Origin: Pseudoalteromonas sp049257235
Lineage (GTDB): Bacteria > Pseudomonadota > Gammaproteobacteria > Enterobacterales > Alteromonadaceae
Assembly: GCF_049257235.1 (NCBI RefSeq)
Contig: NZ_JBMMUF010000009.1
Coordinates: forward strand, 62,001 to 126,000
Reading direction: 5' to 3'
DNA length: 64,000 nt
Below the pieces are notes generated by a model. It was not told the DNA's origin. It made no database searches and worked only from the letters and a program-made list of their open reading frames with translations. This document shows, piece after piece, positions 9,204 through 18,591 of the stretch. The position numbers and the translations under genes were made by a program. Positions within the stretch are counted from its first letter, which is position 1. The number at the start of each line of letters is the position of its first letter.

Positions 9204-10811
9204 CTACATTCTAAATACACCGAACTCGGTGTCTTTTTGTGGAGCATTCGCGGCAGCTTCGAGTGCTAGTCCAAGCACTGAGCGGGTGTCGGCAGGGTCA
9301 ATTATGCCGTCATCCCATAAGCGCGCACTGGCGTAATATGGATGACCTTGACGCTCATATTGCTCAATAATTGGCTTTTTAAATTCGGCCAATTGCTCAT
9401 CGGTCATAGATTCACCTGTGCGGGCGAGACCATCTTGTTTCACTTGTGCTAATACACCGGCGGCTTGCTCTCCACCCATTACAGAAATGCGTGCATTTGG
9501 CCACATCCACATCATGGTCGGATCGTACGCACGACCACACATACCGTAATTACCTGCGCCGTAAGAGCCGCCAATGAGAACGGTGAACTTAGGTACTTCA
9601 GCACATGACACCGCAGTAACCATTTTAGCGCCGTGTTTGGCTATGCCTTCAGCTTCATATTTTTGGCCAACCATAAACCCTGTGATGTTCTGTAAGAACA
9701 CAAGTGGGATATTACGTTTGGCGCACAGTTGAATAAAGTGAGCGCCTTTTTGTGCAGATTCACTAAATAGCACGCCGTTATTGGCAACGATACCTACAGG
9801 GTGACCGTAGATATGAGCAAAGCCAGTAACCAGCGTTTCGCCAAAGTAACGCTTAAACTCGTCAAACGATGAATCGTCAACGATACGTGCGATGACTTCA
9901 CGTACATCAAAGCTCTTTTTAAGGTCGCTACCGACGATGCCGTAGAGTTCATGAATGTCATAGCGAGGAGGCTTGACCGTTTCTAGCATCTGAGCAACAG
10001 GGCGCACATGATTGATACGGGCAATACATTGGCGCGCAATAGACAATGCGTGTTCATCGTTGTCAGCGTAGTGATCGGCGACACCCGACACTTTACAGTG
10101 CACATCTGCACCACCTAAATCTTCAGCACTTACCTCTTCGCCAGTGGCTGCTTTAACCAGTGGAGGACCTGCCAAGAATATTGTGCCTTGTTCTTTTACG
10201 ATAATGCTTTCATCTGCCATTGCGGGTACGTAGGCTCCCCCAGCAGTACACAAACCCATAACGACAGCAATCTGTGGAATACCTTTTGCTGACATACGGG
10301 CTTGGTTGAAGAAGATGCGACCGAAGTGCAGTTTGTCTGGGAATACTTCGTCTTGCTCTGGCAAGTTGGCACCGCCTGAATCGACAAGGTAGATGCAGGG
10401 TAGGTGACAACGCTCAGCAATCTCTTGAGCACGAAGGTGCTTTTTGACTGTAAGCGGGAAATACGTGCCACCTTTTACTGTTGCATCGTTGCCAACTATC
10501 ATACATTCAACGCCTTGCACGCGTCCGATACCGGCTACAACACCTGCGCAAGGAATGTCTTGTTCATATACCCCAAATGCGGCGAACTGACCGATTTCCA
10601 AAAATGGAGAACCTTCATCAAGCAGGTGCTCAATACGGTCACGTACAAACAACTTACCGCGGCTTTGATGACGCTCAACATACTTTGGGCCACCGCCGCC
10701 ACGCAATGTGGCAGCTTTATCGTGTAAATCTTTCACCAAGGCGCGCATTGACTCGTCATTTGCGAGAAATTGCGCGTCCTTAGGATTAATCGCAGAGTTT
10801 AGTATGGTCAT
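9204..10811 (-). CDS. liuB: methylcrotonyl-CoA carboxylase, carboxyltransferase beta subunit
   Basis: A 535-residue carboxyltransferase of the acyl-CoA carboxylase family that transfers CO2 from biotin on LiuD to 3-methylcrotonyl-CoA. Glycine-rich acyl-CoA and biotin pockets are visible (GLCTAGGAYVPAM, GGSYGAGNYGMCGR). Length matches MCC beta (about 535). It sits 8 bases after liuA in the leftward operon. Confidence 0.95.
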   Translation of the reverse strand: MTILNSAINPKDAQFLANDESMRALVKDLHDKAATLRGGGGPKYVERHQSRGKLFVRDRIEHLLDEGSPFLEIGQFAAFGVYEQDIPCAGVVAGIGRVQGVECMIVGNDATVKGGTYFPLTVKKHLRAQEIAERCHLPCIYLVDSGGANLPEQDEVFPDKLHFGRIFFNQARMSAKGIPQIAVVMGLCTAGGAYVPAMADESIIVKEQGTIFLAGPPLVKAATGEEVSAEDLGGADVHCKVSGVADHYADNDEHALSIARQCIARINHVRPVAQMLETVKPPRYDIHELYGIVGSDLKKSFDVREVIARIVDDSSFDEFKRYFGETLVTGFAHIYGHPVGIVANNGVLFSESAQKGAHFIQLCAKRNIPLVFLQNITGFMVGQKYEAEGIAKHGAKMVTAVSCAEVPKFTVLIGGSYGAGNYGMCGRAYDPTMMWMWPNARISVMGGEQAAGVLAQVKQDGLARTGESMTDEQLAEFKKPIIEQYERQGHPYYASARLWDDGIIDPADTRSVLGLALEAAANAPQKDTEFGVFRM

Positions 10812-10819
10812 AATGCACC

Positions 10820-11995
10820 TTATCGGCTTTCGGTGAATAGCTCACGGCCAATTAGCATACGACGGATCTCAGAGGTACCTGCGCCGATTTCGTATAGCTT
10901 CGCGTCACGTAATAGACGGCCTGTAGAGTATTCGTTGATATAGCCGTTGCCACCGAGGATTTGAATCGCATCAAGCGCCATCTTCGTAGCCAACTCTGCT
11001 GCATAAAGGATTACGCCAGCGGCGTCTTTACGTGTTGTTTCGCCACGGTCACATGCACGAGCTACTGTGTATACGTATGAACGAGCCGCATTCATTTGCG
11101 TGTACATATCAGCGATTTTGCCTTGAATTAACTGGAATTGACCAATTGGCGTATCGAACTGCTTACGCTCATGAATATAAGGCACAACGACATCCATACA
11201 TGCTTGCATGATACCTAGCGGTCCGCCTGCTAACACTACGCGCTCATAGTCAAGGCCGCTCATCAGCACTTTTACACCTTCATTGAGGTTACCCAATATA
11301 TTTTCTTCAGGTACGGCGCAGTTTTCGAATACGAGTTCACAGGTATTTGAGCCCCGCATGCCTAGTTTGTCGAGCTTTTGTGCTTGTGTGAACCCTGGAG
11401 TGTCACGTTCAACGATGAACGCAGTAATGCCTTTAGGGCCAGCGTTAGCGTCTGTTTTTGCGTAAATAACGTAGGTATGTGCATCAGGACCATTGGTGAT
11501 CCACATTTTATTACCGTTAAGGATGTAGTGATCGCCTTTCTTCTCAGCTTTAAGACGCATAGACACAACGTCTGATCCTGCACCTGGCTCACTCATCGCA
11601 AGCGCGCCAATGTGTTCGCCGCTTACCAATTTAGGTAGGTATTTTTGTTTTTGCTCTTCGTTACCGTTGCGGAATATTTGGTTTACACACAGATTAGAAT
11701 GGGCGCCATAGCTTAGCCCAATAGAAGCGCTTGCACGGCTAATTTCTTCCATCGCAATAACGTGTTCTAGGTAACCAAGACCCGCGCCACCGTACTGCTC
11801 GTCAACAGTCATACCCAACAGACCCATTTCGCCAAGTTGTGGCCAAAGCTCGTTGGGGAATTGGTTTGATTCATCGGTTTTCTCGGCAAGAGGCGCGATT
11901 TCGGCACTTGCAAAACTATTAACGTGTGAACGGATCATATCGGCTGTTTCGCCCAGGCCGAAGTTGAGTTCTTTATAAAGCGAGATAGTACTCAT
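10820..11995 (-). CDS. liuA: isovaleryl-CoA dehydrogenase
   Basis: A 391-residue FAD-dependent acyl-CoA dehydrogenase that oxidises isovaleryl-CoA to 3-methylcrotonyl-CoA and passes electrons to ETF. GLDYERVVLAGGPLG carries the glutamate at the helix-G position typical of isovaleryl-CoA dehydrogenases, and the usual C-terminal EGTNE-type glutamate is replaced by GAGTSEIRR. That pattern separates it from short-chain dehydrogenases and supports the assignment independently of the operon. Confidence 0.95.
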   Translation of the reverse strand: MSTISLYKELNFGLGETADMIRSHVNSFASAEIAPLAEKTDESNQFPNELWPQLGEMGLLGMTVDEQYGGAGLGYLEHVIAMEEISRASASIGLSYGAHSNLCVNQIFRNGNEEQKQKYLPKLVSGEHIGALAMSEPGAGSDVVSMRLKAEKKGDHYILNGNKMWITNGPDAHTYVIYAKTDANAGPKGITAFIVERDTPGFTQAQKLDKLGMRGSNTCELVFENCAVPEENILGNLNEGVKVLMSGLDYERVVLAGGPLGIMQACMDVVVPYIHERKQFDTPIGQFQLIQGKIADMYTQMNAARSYVYTVARACDRGETTRKDAAGVILYAAELATKMALDAIQILGGNGYINEYSTGRLLRDAKLYEIGAGTSEIRRMLIGRELFTESR

Positions 11996-12000
11996 AATGA

Positions 12001-12405
12001 TTAATCCTGTTGTAAATGTGAGAGTGTTTCGCGGCAGCGTTTTTCCGCTGTTACTAATTCCATTAAAACGACCTTAATGTCGTCCATTTGTTGAATGAGG
12101 TGTGCTTTTTTGTCTTCGATAAGATCGAGCATGGTAACGAGCTGTTTAGCACTGGATTTGTCTGCGTCGTAAAGCTCGAATAAGCGACCGGTTTCAGCGA
12201 GTGAGAAGCCTAAGCGTTTACCGCGTAGGATCAATTTTAGGCGCACCTTGTCACGCTTTGAGTAAATACGTGTTTGGCCATTGCGACGAGGTGTAATTAG
12301 CCCTTGGTCTTCATAAAAGCGAATACTTCGGGTGGTAATGTCAAACTCTTTCGCCAAGTCGCTGATGGAGAAAGTCTGTTCCTGTTGGCTTTGCTCGGTC
12401 ATCAT
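12001..12405 (-). CDS. liuR: MerR-family regulator of leucine/branched-chain degradation
   Basis: A 134-residue MerR-type regulator. The N-terminal winged helix begins FSISDLAKEFDITTRSIRFY, followed by YEDQGLI and a coiled-coil dimerisation helix. There is no metal-binding cysteine cluster. As first gene of the liu operon it matches LiuR of Alteromonadales, a repressor that controls liu and related genes. The two palindromic boxes in the adjacent divergent promoter region are its likely operators, implying autoregulation. Confidence 0.9.
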   Translation of the reverse strand: MMTEQSQQEQTFSISDLAKEFDITTRSIRFYEDQGLITPRRNGQTRIYSKRDKVRLKLILRGKRLGFSLAETGRLFELYDADKSSAKQLVTMLDLIEDKKAHLIQQMDDIKVVLMELVTAEKRCRETLSHLQQD

Positions 12406-12452
12406 TATTTAGTCTTATCTACTACAAAATATTAACACCAATATAAGTGAAG

Positions 12453-12468
12453 TTTACGTAAAGGTAAA
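12453..12468. promoter_or_regulatory. LiuR-like operator, liu operon side
   Basis: TTTACGTAAAGGTAAA is a near-palindrome about 50 bases upstream of liuR. On the minus strand it overlaps a plausible promoter (TTTACC, 17 bases, TATATT). The half-site matches the GTAAACGTAAA-type motif described for LiuR in gammaproteobacteria. Assignment is by motif and context. Confidence 0.65.
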
Positions 12469-12631
12469 GCTGGTTTTATAAACTCTTTTAGAACTAATTA
12501 TCTATAGATATTTCGGCTCTAGGCAGCGTAAATACTATGGTGTGCGTTTTCGTCAGGATGTTTGCTAGTGTTCATATGTGTTGGTCAGAAAAGTTTACAG
12601 CGACTATTTTGTGAGCATTTTGTTTATCTGA

Positions 12632-12656
12632 TTGACGTTGGCGTAAACGTAAATTT
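12632..12656 (+). promoter_or_regulatory. LiuR-like operator and promoter for the thiolase gene
   Basis: A -35-like TTGACG at 12632 is followed by GCGTAAACGTAAA at 12641-12653. The box falls between the -35 and the presumed -10 (TATG-type, long spacer of about 19), the arrangement expected for a MerR-family regulator. It lies about 45 bases upstream of the thiolase start. Confidence 0.6.
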
Positions 12657-12695
12657 TATGTATGCTCAACTGAAACTGATTATGGAGAGATAAAA

Positions 12696-13889
12696 ATGAG
12701 CTCACAGCTAAATGACAACGACATCGTTATTGTTAGTGCTAAACGTACCGCTATGGGCGGCTTTATGGGAGCTTTAAGCGGTGCATCAGCAACAGAGCTA
12801 GGTGCCACTGCTATTAAAGGCGCTCTAGAGAGCGTAAACATGAACGCTCAAGAAATCGACGAAGTGATCATGGGCTGCGTTTTACCAGCTGGTCTAGGTC
12901 AAGCACCTGCACGTCAAGCCATGTTAAAGGCGGGTATGGATAAACACACCGGTGCAACTACTATCAACAAAGTATGTGGTTCAGGCCTCAAAGCTGTCAT
13001 GCTTGCGCACGACCTGATTAAAGCTGAAAGTGTTAATAGCGTTGTAGCTGGTGGTATGGAAAGTATGACTAACTCACCTTACATGCTACCTAAAGCGCGT
13101 GGCGGTATGCGCATGGGCCATGGTGAAGTTAAAGATCACATGATGATGGATGGTCTTGAAGACGCTTATGACAACCTAGCGATGGGGTGCTTCGCCCAAG
13201 CTACAGCGGACCAGTACGACATTACCCGCGAGCAAATGGACGAATTTGCTGTTCTGTCACTGGAAAAAGCGAACAAAGCAATTGCGTCTGGCGCCTTTGC
13301 AGATGAAGTTGTAGCACACACCATTAGCACTCGTAAGGGTGACGTTGTGGTAGATACAGACGAGCAGCCAGGTAATGCTCGTCCAGACAAAATTCCAGCG
13401 TTACGTCCTGCGTTCAAGAAGGACGGCACAATAACCGCTGCTAACTCTTCATCAATCTCAGACGGTGCGGCTGCACTTGTGGTTATGAGTTATGCTGAGG
13501 CTCAAAAACAAGGTATGACACCAATTGCTAAGATCAGCGGTCACACTACGCATTCTCGTCTACCTGCTGAATTTACTATCGCACCTGTAGGCGCGATGGA
13601 AAAGCTACTGAGCAAACTTGGTTGGGACAAAGACGACGTTGACCTTTGGGAGATCAACGAAGCGTTCGCCATGGTTACTATGCTCGCCATTAATGAGATG
13701 GGCCTAAACAAAGACAAAGTAAACGTCAATGGCGGTGCATGTGCGCTTGGTCATCCTATTGGTGCAAGTGGCGCTCGTATTTTAACGACATTGATTCATG
13801 CGCTTCGTCAGCAAGGTAAGCAACGCGGTATCGCATCACTGTGTATCGGTGGTGGTGAAGCAGTCGCTCTTGCAGTAGAAGCACTTTAA
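12696..13889 (+). CDS. acetyl-CoA C-acetyltransferase (thiolase)
   Basis: A 397-residue class II thiolase. The acylated cysteine is in NKVCGSGLKAVM (near residue 92), the His is in GGACALGHPIGASG, and the second Cys is in SLCIGGGEAVA. It would split acetoacetyl-CoA made by ScoAB into two acetyl-CoA, or thiolyse 2-methylacetoacetyl-CoA from isoleucine. Purine-rich ATGGAGAG gives a good ribosome site before the ATG. A LiuR-like box upstream ties it to the liu operon even though it faces away from it. A hairpin terminator follows. Confidence 0.93.
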   Translation: MSSQLNDNDIVIVSAKRTAMGGFMGALSGASATELGATAIKGALESVNMNAQEIDEVIMGCVLPAGLGQAPARQAMLKAGMDKHTGATTINKVCGSGLKAVMLAHDLIKAESVNSVVAGGMESMTNSPYMLPKARGGMRMGHGEVKDHMMMDGLEDAYDNLAMGCFAQATADQYDITREQMDEFAVLSLEKANKAIASGAFADEVVAHTISTRKGDVVVDTDEQPGNARPDKIPALRPAFKKDGTITAANSSSISDGAAALVVMSYAEAQKQGMTPIAKISGHTTHSRLPAEFTIAPVGAMEKLLSKLGWDKDDVDLWEINEAFAMVTMLAINEMGLNKDKVNVNGGACALGHPIGASGARILTTLIHALRQQGKQRGIASLCIGGGEAVALAVEAL

Positions 13890-13896
13890 TTTTTTC

Positions 13897-13933
13897 AAGC
13901 GCCCTCATAACAACAATGACTGGGCGCTTTTCA
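13897..13933 (+). terminator. hairpin terminator after thiolase gene
   Basis: AAGCGCCC and GGGCGCTT arms with a 17-base loop and a short T-rich tail. It separates the thiolase gene from mmsA, 14 bases before the mmsA start, so it may be only partial. Confidence 0.6.
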
Positions 13934-13946
13934 TATTTGGGGAGAC

Positions 13947-15443
13947 ATGCATATGCATAAGGTACCATTATACATCGGCGGCGAAATGCGCCAGTCAGAA
14001 TCATCGCAGTGGCTAGACGTTGTTAATCCAGCGAACCAAGAAGTGTTAGCCCAAGTACCTATGGCGACACAGAGCGAAGTGGCAGAAGCGATAGCGTCGG
14101 CAAAAGAAGCGTTTCAAACGTGGAAAGAAGTTCCAGTCAGTGAACGCGCTCGAATTATGATGCGATACGCGCAGTTATTAAAAGATCACCACGATGAGCT
14201 TGCAACAATCATTTGCCATGAGCTAGGTAAAACATTTGAAGACGCTAAAGGCGACGTATGGCGTGGTATTGAAGTAGTAGAGCAAGCAGCTAATGCACCG
14301 TCAAACATGATGGGTGAAACTGTTTCAAACGTAGCACGTAACATCGATACCTATTCATTAATTCAACCACTGGGTGTGTGTGCAGGTGTAACGCCATTTA
14401 ACTTCCCAGCAATGATCCCATTATGGATGTTCCCATTGGCGATTGTGTGCGGTAATACCTTTGTACTTAAGCCCTCAGAGCAAGACCCACTTACACCAAT
14501 GCGCTTGGTTGAGTTGTTTGAAGAAGCCGGTGCGCCTAAAGGTGTTCTTCAGGTTGTGCATGGCACCAAATCTCAAGTGGACCAAATTCTTGAGCACCAA
14601 GACGTGCGTGCAATTTCATTCGTTGGTTCATGTGGTGTGGGTCAATATATTTATGACAAAGGTACGGCGAACCTTAAGCGCGTACAGTGCTGTGTGGGTG
14701 CTAAAAACCACCTTGTTGTAATGCCTGATGCCAACAAGCAAAACGTAATCAATAACCTTGTTGGTTCATCGGTCGGTGCGGCTGGTCAGCGTTGCATGGG
14801 TATTTCTGTTGCTGTATTCGTTGGCAGCGCACAGCAATGGGTAGGCGATTTAAAAGAAGCGCTTAGCGTTGTTAAGCCTGGCCCTTGGGATAAAGCGGAT
14901 TCAGCATACGGCCCACAAACTACCGTGGCGGCAAAACAACGTATTCTTTCGCTTATCGAGCAAGGTAAAGCAGAAGGTGCAGAATGCTTGTTGGACGGCT
15001 CTAACTGCACAGTAGAAGGTTATGAGGAAGGTAACTGGGTTGGTCCAACGCTATTTACTAACGTCACCACCGATATGGCAATCTATCGCGAGGAAATCTT
15101 CGGTCCGGTCCTTTGCTGTGTATTCGTTGATACGCTTGATGAGGCCATTGCCTTAATCAATGACAATCCATATGGCAACGGAACATCAATTTTCACAGCA
15201 AGCGGTGCAGCAGCCCGTAAATTCCAACACCATATCGAAGTAGGCCAAGTAGGTATTAATGTGCCTATTCCTGTGCCGTTACCATTTTTCTCATTCACGG
15301 GCTGGAAAGGCTCGTTCTATGGCGATCAGCACACATACGGTAAGCAAGGTGTACGTTTCTACACAGAGACTAAGACAATCACAGCGCGTTGGTTTGAAGA
15401 CGACGTTGTGAGTGGTCCGAACATGAGTATTCACCTTAAGTAA
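13947..15443 (+). CDS. mmsA: CoA-acylating methylmalonate-semialdehyde dehydrogenase
   Basis: A 498-residue aldehyde dehydrogenase family member that converts methylmalonate semialdehyde to propionyl-CoA in valine degradation. GAAGQRCMGIS carries the catalytic cysteine, and length and sequence match MmsA (about 500). GGGGAGAC gives the ribosome site. Two in-frame ATGs (13947 and 13953) are possible starts; the second has the better spacing. First gene of a rightward valine operon ending at 20255. Confidence 0.93.
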   Translation: MHMHKVPLYIGGEMRQSESSQWLDVVNPANQEVLAQVPMATQSEVAEAIASAKEAFQTWKEVPVSERARIMMRYAQLLKDHHDELATIICHELGKTFEDAKGDVWRGIEVVEQAANAPSNMMGETVSNVARNIDTYSLIQPLGVCAGVTPFNFPAMIPLWMFPLAIVCGNTFVLKPSEQDPLTPMRLVELFEEAGAPKGVLQVVHGTKSQVDQILEHQDVRAISFVGSCGVGQYIYDKGTANLKRVQCCVGAKNHLVVMPDANKQNVINNLVGSSVGAAGQRCMGISVAVFVGSAQQWVGDLKEALSVVKPGPWDKADSAYGPQTTVAAKQRILSLIEQGKAEGAECLLDGSNCTVEGYEEGNWVGPTLFTNVTTDMAIYREEIFGPVLCCVFVDTLDEAIALINDNPYGNGTSIFTASGAAARKFQHHIEVGQVGINVPIPVPLPFFSFTGWKGSFYGDQHTYGKQGVRFYTETKTITARWFEDDVVSGPNMSIHLK

Positions 15444-15454
15444 TTCAATTCTTG

Positions 15455-15480
15455 CAGTGGGCGGTTGATGTCGCCCGCTG
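15455..15480 (+). other. intercistronic hairpin mmsA / acyl-CoA dehydrogenase
   Basis: CAGTGGGCG and CGCCCGCTG arms around an 8-base loop, with no T tract. It is more likely an mRNA stability or processing element than a full terminator, because the valine operon continues 27 bases later. Confidence 0.45.
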
Positions 15481-15506
15481 AACAATGCAGTACAAGAGAG
15501 TAAGTT

Positions 15507-16664
15507 ATGGATTTTAATTTATCAGAAGATCAACTTGCGTTTGCTGATATGGCAGAGCGCTTCGCTGCTCAAGAGATGGCACCATTTGCTGCAAAATGGG
15601 ACCAAGAGCACATTTTCCCAAAAGAAACGATTCAAAAAGCCGGTGAGCTAGGCTTTTGCGCGTTGTACACGCCTGAAGAAGCCGGTGGTCTGGGCCTTTC
15701 ACGCTTAGACTCAAGCATCATCTTTGAACAGCTAGCAAAAGGTTGTACAGCAACGACAGCGATGTTGACGATTCACAACATGGCGACTTGGATGGTTGCA
15801 AGCTTTGGCACGCAAACAGCGAAAGACACTTACTGTCCAGAGCTGGTAACGGGCGAAAAACTCGCGTCGTATTGTTTAACTGAGCCTGGTAGCGGTTCCG
15901 ACGCTGCATCGTTAAAAACCAAAGCAGTGCGAGATGGCGACGATTACCTGATCACAGGCTCTAAAATGTTTATCTCTGGTGCTGGTAGCACCGATGTTTT
16001 AGTGGTGATGGCGCGTACAGGACAAGATGGTCCTAAAGGCATTAGCGCATTTGTGGTGCCAGCTGACGCCGAAGGTATTAGCTATGGTAAAGCAGAAGAA
16101 AAAATGGGCTGGAATGCTCAGCCTACACGCCTTGTGACGTTTGAAAACGTTCGTGTTCCAGCTGATCATCTACTTGGTAATGAAGGCGAAGGCTTTAAGT
16201 TTGCTATGCAAGGTCTAGACGGTGGACGCATTAATATTGCGACATGTTCAATTGGTACTGCACAACAGGCACTCAACACTGCCAAAGCATACCTTAAAGA
16301 ACGTGAACAGTTTGGTAAACCGCTCGCTGCGTTCCAAGCATTGCAGTTCAAGCTTGCTGATATGAATACAGAGCTTGTTGCTGCGCGTCAGATGGTGCGT
16401 TTAGCCGCATTTAAACTCGACTCTGGCGACAGTGAAAAGACAGCTTATTGTGCAATGGCTAAACGCTTTGCAACGGATGTTGGTGTAAAGGTGTGTGATG
16501 ACGCACTGCAGATTCACGGCGGTTACGGCTATATCAAAGAATATCCATTAGAGCGTCATTTGCGCGATGTACGTGTACACCAAATCTTAGAGGGCACAAA
16601 TGAAATTATGCGCCTAATTGTTGCACGTCGCATCCTAGCTGACGAAGTAAACGAAATTCTGTAG
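15507..16664 (+). CDS. acyl-CoA dehydrogenase, probable isobutyryl-CoA dehydrogenase
   Basis: A 385-residue acyl-CoA dehydrogenase with the standard catalytic glutamate in LEGTNEIMRLIV near the C-terminus and the flavin segment YCLTEPGSGSDAASL. In the valine pathway it would oxidise isobutyryl-CoA to methacrylyl-CoA. The assignment to isobutyryl- rather than 2-methylbutyryl- or butyryl-CoA rests on the flanking mmsA, 3-hydroxyisobutyryl-CoA hydrolase and mmsB genes. The next gene starts 8 bases after the stop. Confidence 0.9.
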   Translation: MDFNLSEDQLAFADMAERFAAQEMAPFAAKWDQEHIFPKETIQKAGELGFCALYTPEEAGGLGLSRLDSSIIFEQLAKGCTATTAMLTIHNMATWMVASFGTQTAKDTYCPELVTGEKLASYCLTEPGSGSDAASLKTKAVRDGDDYLITGSKMFISGAGSTDVLVVMARTGQDGPKGISAFVVPADAEGISYGKAEEKMGWNAQPTRLVTFENVRVPADHLLGNEGEGFKFAMQGLDGGRINIATCSIGTAQQALNTAKAYLKEREQFGKPLAAFQALQFKLADMNTELVAARQMVRLAAFKLDSGDSEKTAYCAMAKRFATDVGVKVCDDALQIHGGYGYIKEYPLERHLRDVRVHQILEGTNEIMRLIVARRILADEVNEIL

Positions 16665-16672
16665 GAGGGAAT

Positions 16673-17449
16673 ATGAGCGCACAAATTAAGGTACAAAAGC
16701 AGGGTAATACTGCGGTATTAACTATGAGTAATCCACCTGCTAATACGTGGACTGAAGAGACGCTTAAGAGCCTTACAAACATCGTTAATGAGCTAAATGC
16801 AGACAAAGACGTGTATGCCTTAGTGATTACTGGTGAAGGTGAAAAGTTTTTCTCAGCGGGTGCTGATTTAAACCTGTTCGCAAGTGGCGATAAAGGCGTT
16901 GCTGCACAGATGTCTCAGGTATTTGGTAGCGCATTTGAAACGCTGAGCAACTTCCGTGGTGTCTCTATTGCTGCCATTAATGGTTTTGCAATGGGCGGTG
17001 GTTTAGAAGTGGCATTGGCATGCGATATTCGTATTGCAGAAGAGCAAGCACAAATGGCACTTCCTGAAGCCAAAGTAGGCTTGTTGCCTTGTGCTGGTGG
17101 TACACAGAACCTGTCATGGCTTGTTGGTGAAGGTTGGGCAAAGCGCATGATTTTATGTGGTGAGCGCCTTAAAGCCGAAAAAGCTTGTGAAATTGGCTTA
17201 GTTGAAGAAGTGGTTACTACAGGCGCTTCGCTGGATAAAGCGTTAGAGCTAGCATCACAAGTTGGCGATCAAAGCCCTGTGGCGGTTAGTTACTGTAAAG
17301 AGCTTATCCAAAAAGGCCGTCATGGCGATATCACAAGCGCACTACCACTGGAGCGCGAGTTGTTCGTTAAACTTTTCGACACGCAAGATCAAAAAGAAGG
17401 CGTCAACGCCTTTTTAGAAAAGCGTAAAGCAAATTGGGTGAATGGCTAA
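16673..17449 (+). CDS. enoyl-CoA hydratase (methacrylyl-CoA hydratase)
   Basis: A 258-residue crotonase-family hydratase with oxyanion-hole segments FFSAGADLN and AMGGGLEVALACD and the catalytic-glutamate region LPEAKVGLLPCAGGTQ. It should hydrate methacrylyl-CoA to 3-hydroxyisobutyryl-CoA. GGAGGG just upstream of the ATG is a strong ribosome site. Its TAA stop overlaps the ATG of the following hydrolase by one base. Confidence 0.9.
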   Translation: MSAQIKVQKQGNTAVLTMSNPPANTWTEETLKSLTNIVNELNADKDVYALVITGEGEKFFSAGADLNLFASGDKGVAAQMSQVFGSAFETLSNFRGVSIAAINGFAMGGGLEVALACDIRIAEEQAQMALPEAKVGLLPCAGGTQNLSWLVGEGWAKRMILCGERLKAEKACEIGLVEEVVTTGASLDKALELASQVGDQSPVAVSYCKELIQKGRHGDITSALPLERELFVKLFDTQDQKEGVNAFLEKRKANWVNG

Positions 17450-18582
17450 TGGACTCTCTTATCCCTCTCAACGATACAGATTCAGAGGTGGTATATGAGT
17501 TAGCGCCGTGTTCAAACGGCGCTAAGATTGGACTTGCAACTCTGAATGTTCCTAAAGCGCTCAATGCCCTAAACCTTAACATGATCCGCCTGTTAGATGC
17601 GCAGCTTAAACACTGGGCAAATGACGATGAGGTTGCGTTAGTGGTCATCAAAGGCGCGGGTGAAAAAGCATTTTGCGCAGGTGGTGATGTCGTGAGTCTC
17701 CACAGCGCTATGGCAACAGGTGAGCCACAAAATTATGGACAAACGTTCTTCACAGAAGAGTATCGTTTAGATTACGCCATTCATTGCTACAACAAACCCG
17801 TTATCGTCTGGGGTGATGGCTTCATCATGGGCGGTGGTATGGGCTTGATGGCGGGGGCGAGTCATCGCGTTGTGACCGAGCGTTCAAAATTAGCAATGCC
17901 TGAAATCACCATTGGTTTATACCCCGATGTTGGCGGTAGTTATTTCCTGCAAAAAGCGCCAGATCAAGTAGGCCTGTTTCTTGGCCTAACTGGTGCCATT
18001 ATGAATGCGGACGATGCACGCCATGCTGCACTTGCTGATCATAGTATCGATAGCGATAAGTTCGACTCAGTACTGGCTGTATTGTGTGAGCAAAACTGGG
18101 GCAAAACAGCGGGCCTCAATCATGACAAGCTGACGCAAATACTGACAAAGTTTGATGGTGAGTCCAAGGCAATGGAAAAGGGCGGCTTGCGCTTACACCA
18201 TAATGTCATCGCAAAGCTTGCCCAATACGATACGTTAGCCGCAAAAGTTGATTACTTATTGAGTATTCAAACTGAGGACAAATGGCTCGCTCGAGCGATT
18301 AAGACGCTACAAAATGGCTGTCCTCTGAGCGCTCATTTAGTGTATCAGCAATTAAAGCGTGCTCAGGGTTTATCACTCAAAGCATGCTTCAAAATGGAGC
18401 TGGGTATGTCGGTGCATTGTTGTGAGGTTGGTGAATTCCAAGAGGGTGTTCGTGCATTGTTGATCGATAAAGACATGACTCCTAAATGGCAGTTTCCGAC
18501 TCTAGAGAGTGTACCAGATGATGTTGTTGAGCAGTTCTTTGCGCCAAAGTGGGAAAAACATCCACTTGAAACCCTAGTGTAG
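17449..18582 (+). CDS. 3-hydroxyisobutyryl-CoA hydrolase
   Basis: A 377-residue HIBCH-type crotonase-fold thioesterase that releases 3-hydroxyisobutyrate. The family pattern is visible in FCAGGDVVSLH, GFIMGGGMGLMAG and MPEITIGLYPDVGGSYFL. An upstream TTG at 17434 keeps the frame open, but the ATG at 17449 overlaps the previous stop (TAATG), so I chose it. It is longer than simple hydratases, as expected for HIBCH (about 380). Confidence 0.92.
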   Translation: MDSLIPLNDTDSEVVYELAPCSNGAKIGLATLNVPKALNALNLNMIRLLDAQLKHWANDDEVALVVIKGAGEKAFCAGGDVVSLHSAMATGEPQNYGQTFFTEEYRLDYAIHCYNKPVIVWGDGFIMGGGMGLMAGASHRVVTERSKLAMPEITIGLYPDVGGSYFLQKAPDQVGLFLGLTGAIMNADDARHAALADHSIDSDKFDSVLAVLCEQNWGKTAGLNHDKLTQILTKFDGESKAMEKGGLRLHHNVIAKLAQYDTLAAKVDYLLSIQTEDKWLARAIKTLQNGCPLSAHLVYQQLKRAQGLSLKACFKMELGMSVHCCEVGEFQEGVRALLIDKDMTPKWQFPTLESVPDDVVEQFFAPKWEKHPLETLV

Positions 18583-18591
18583 GAGAGTGTA

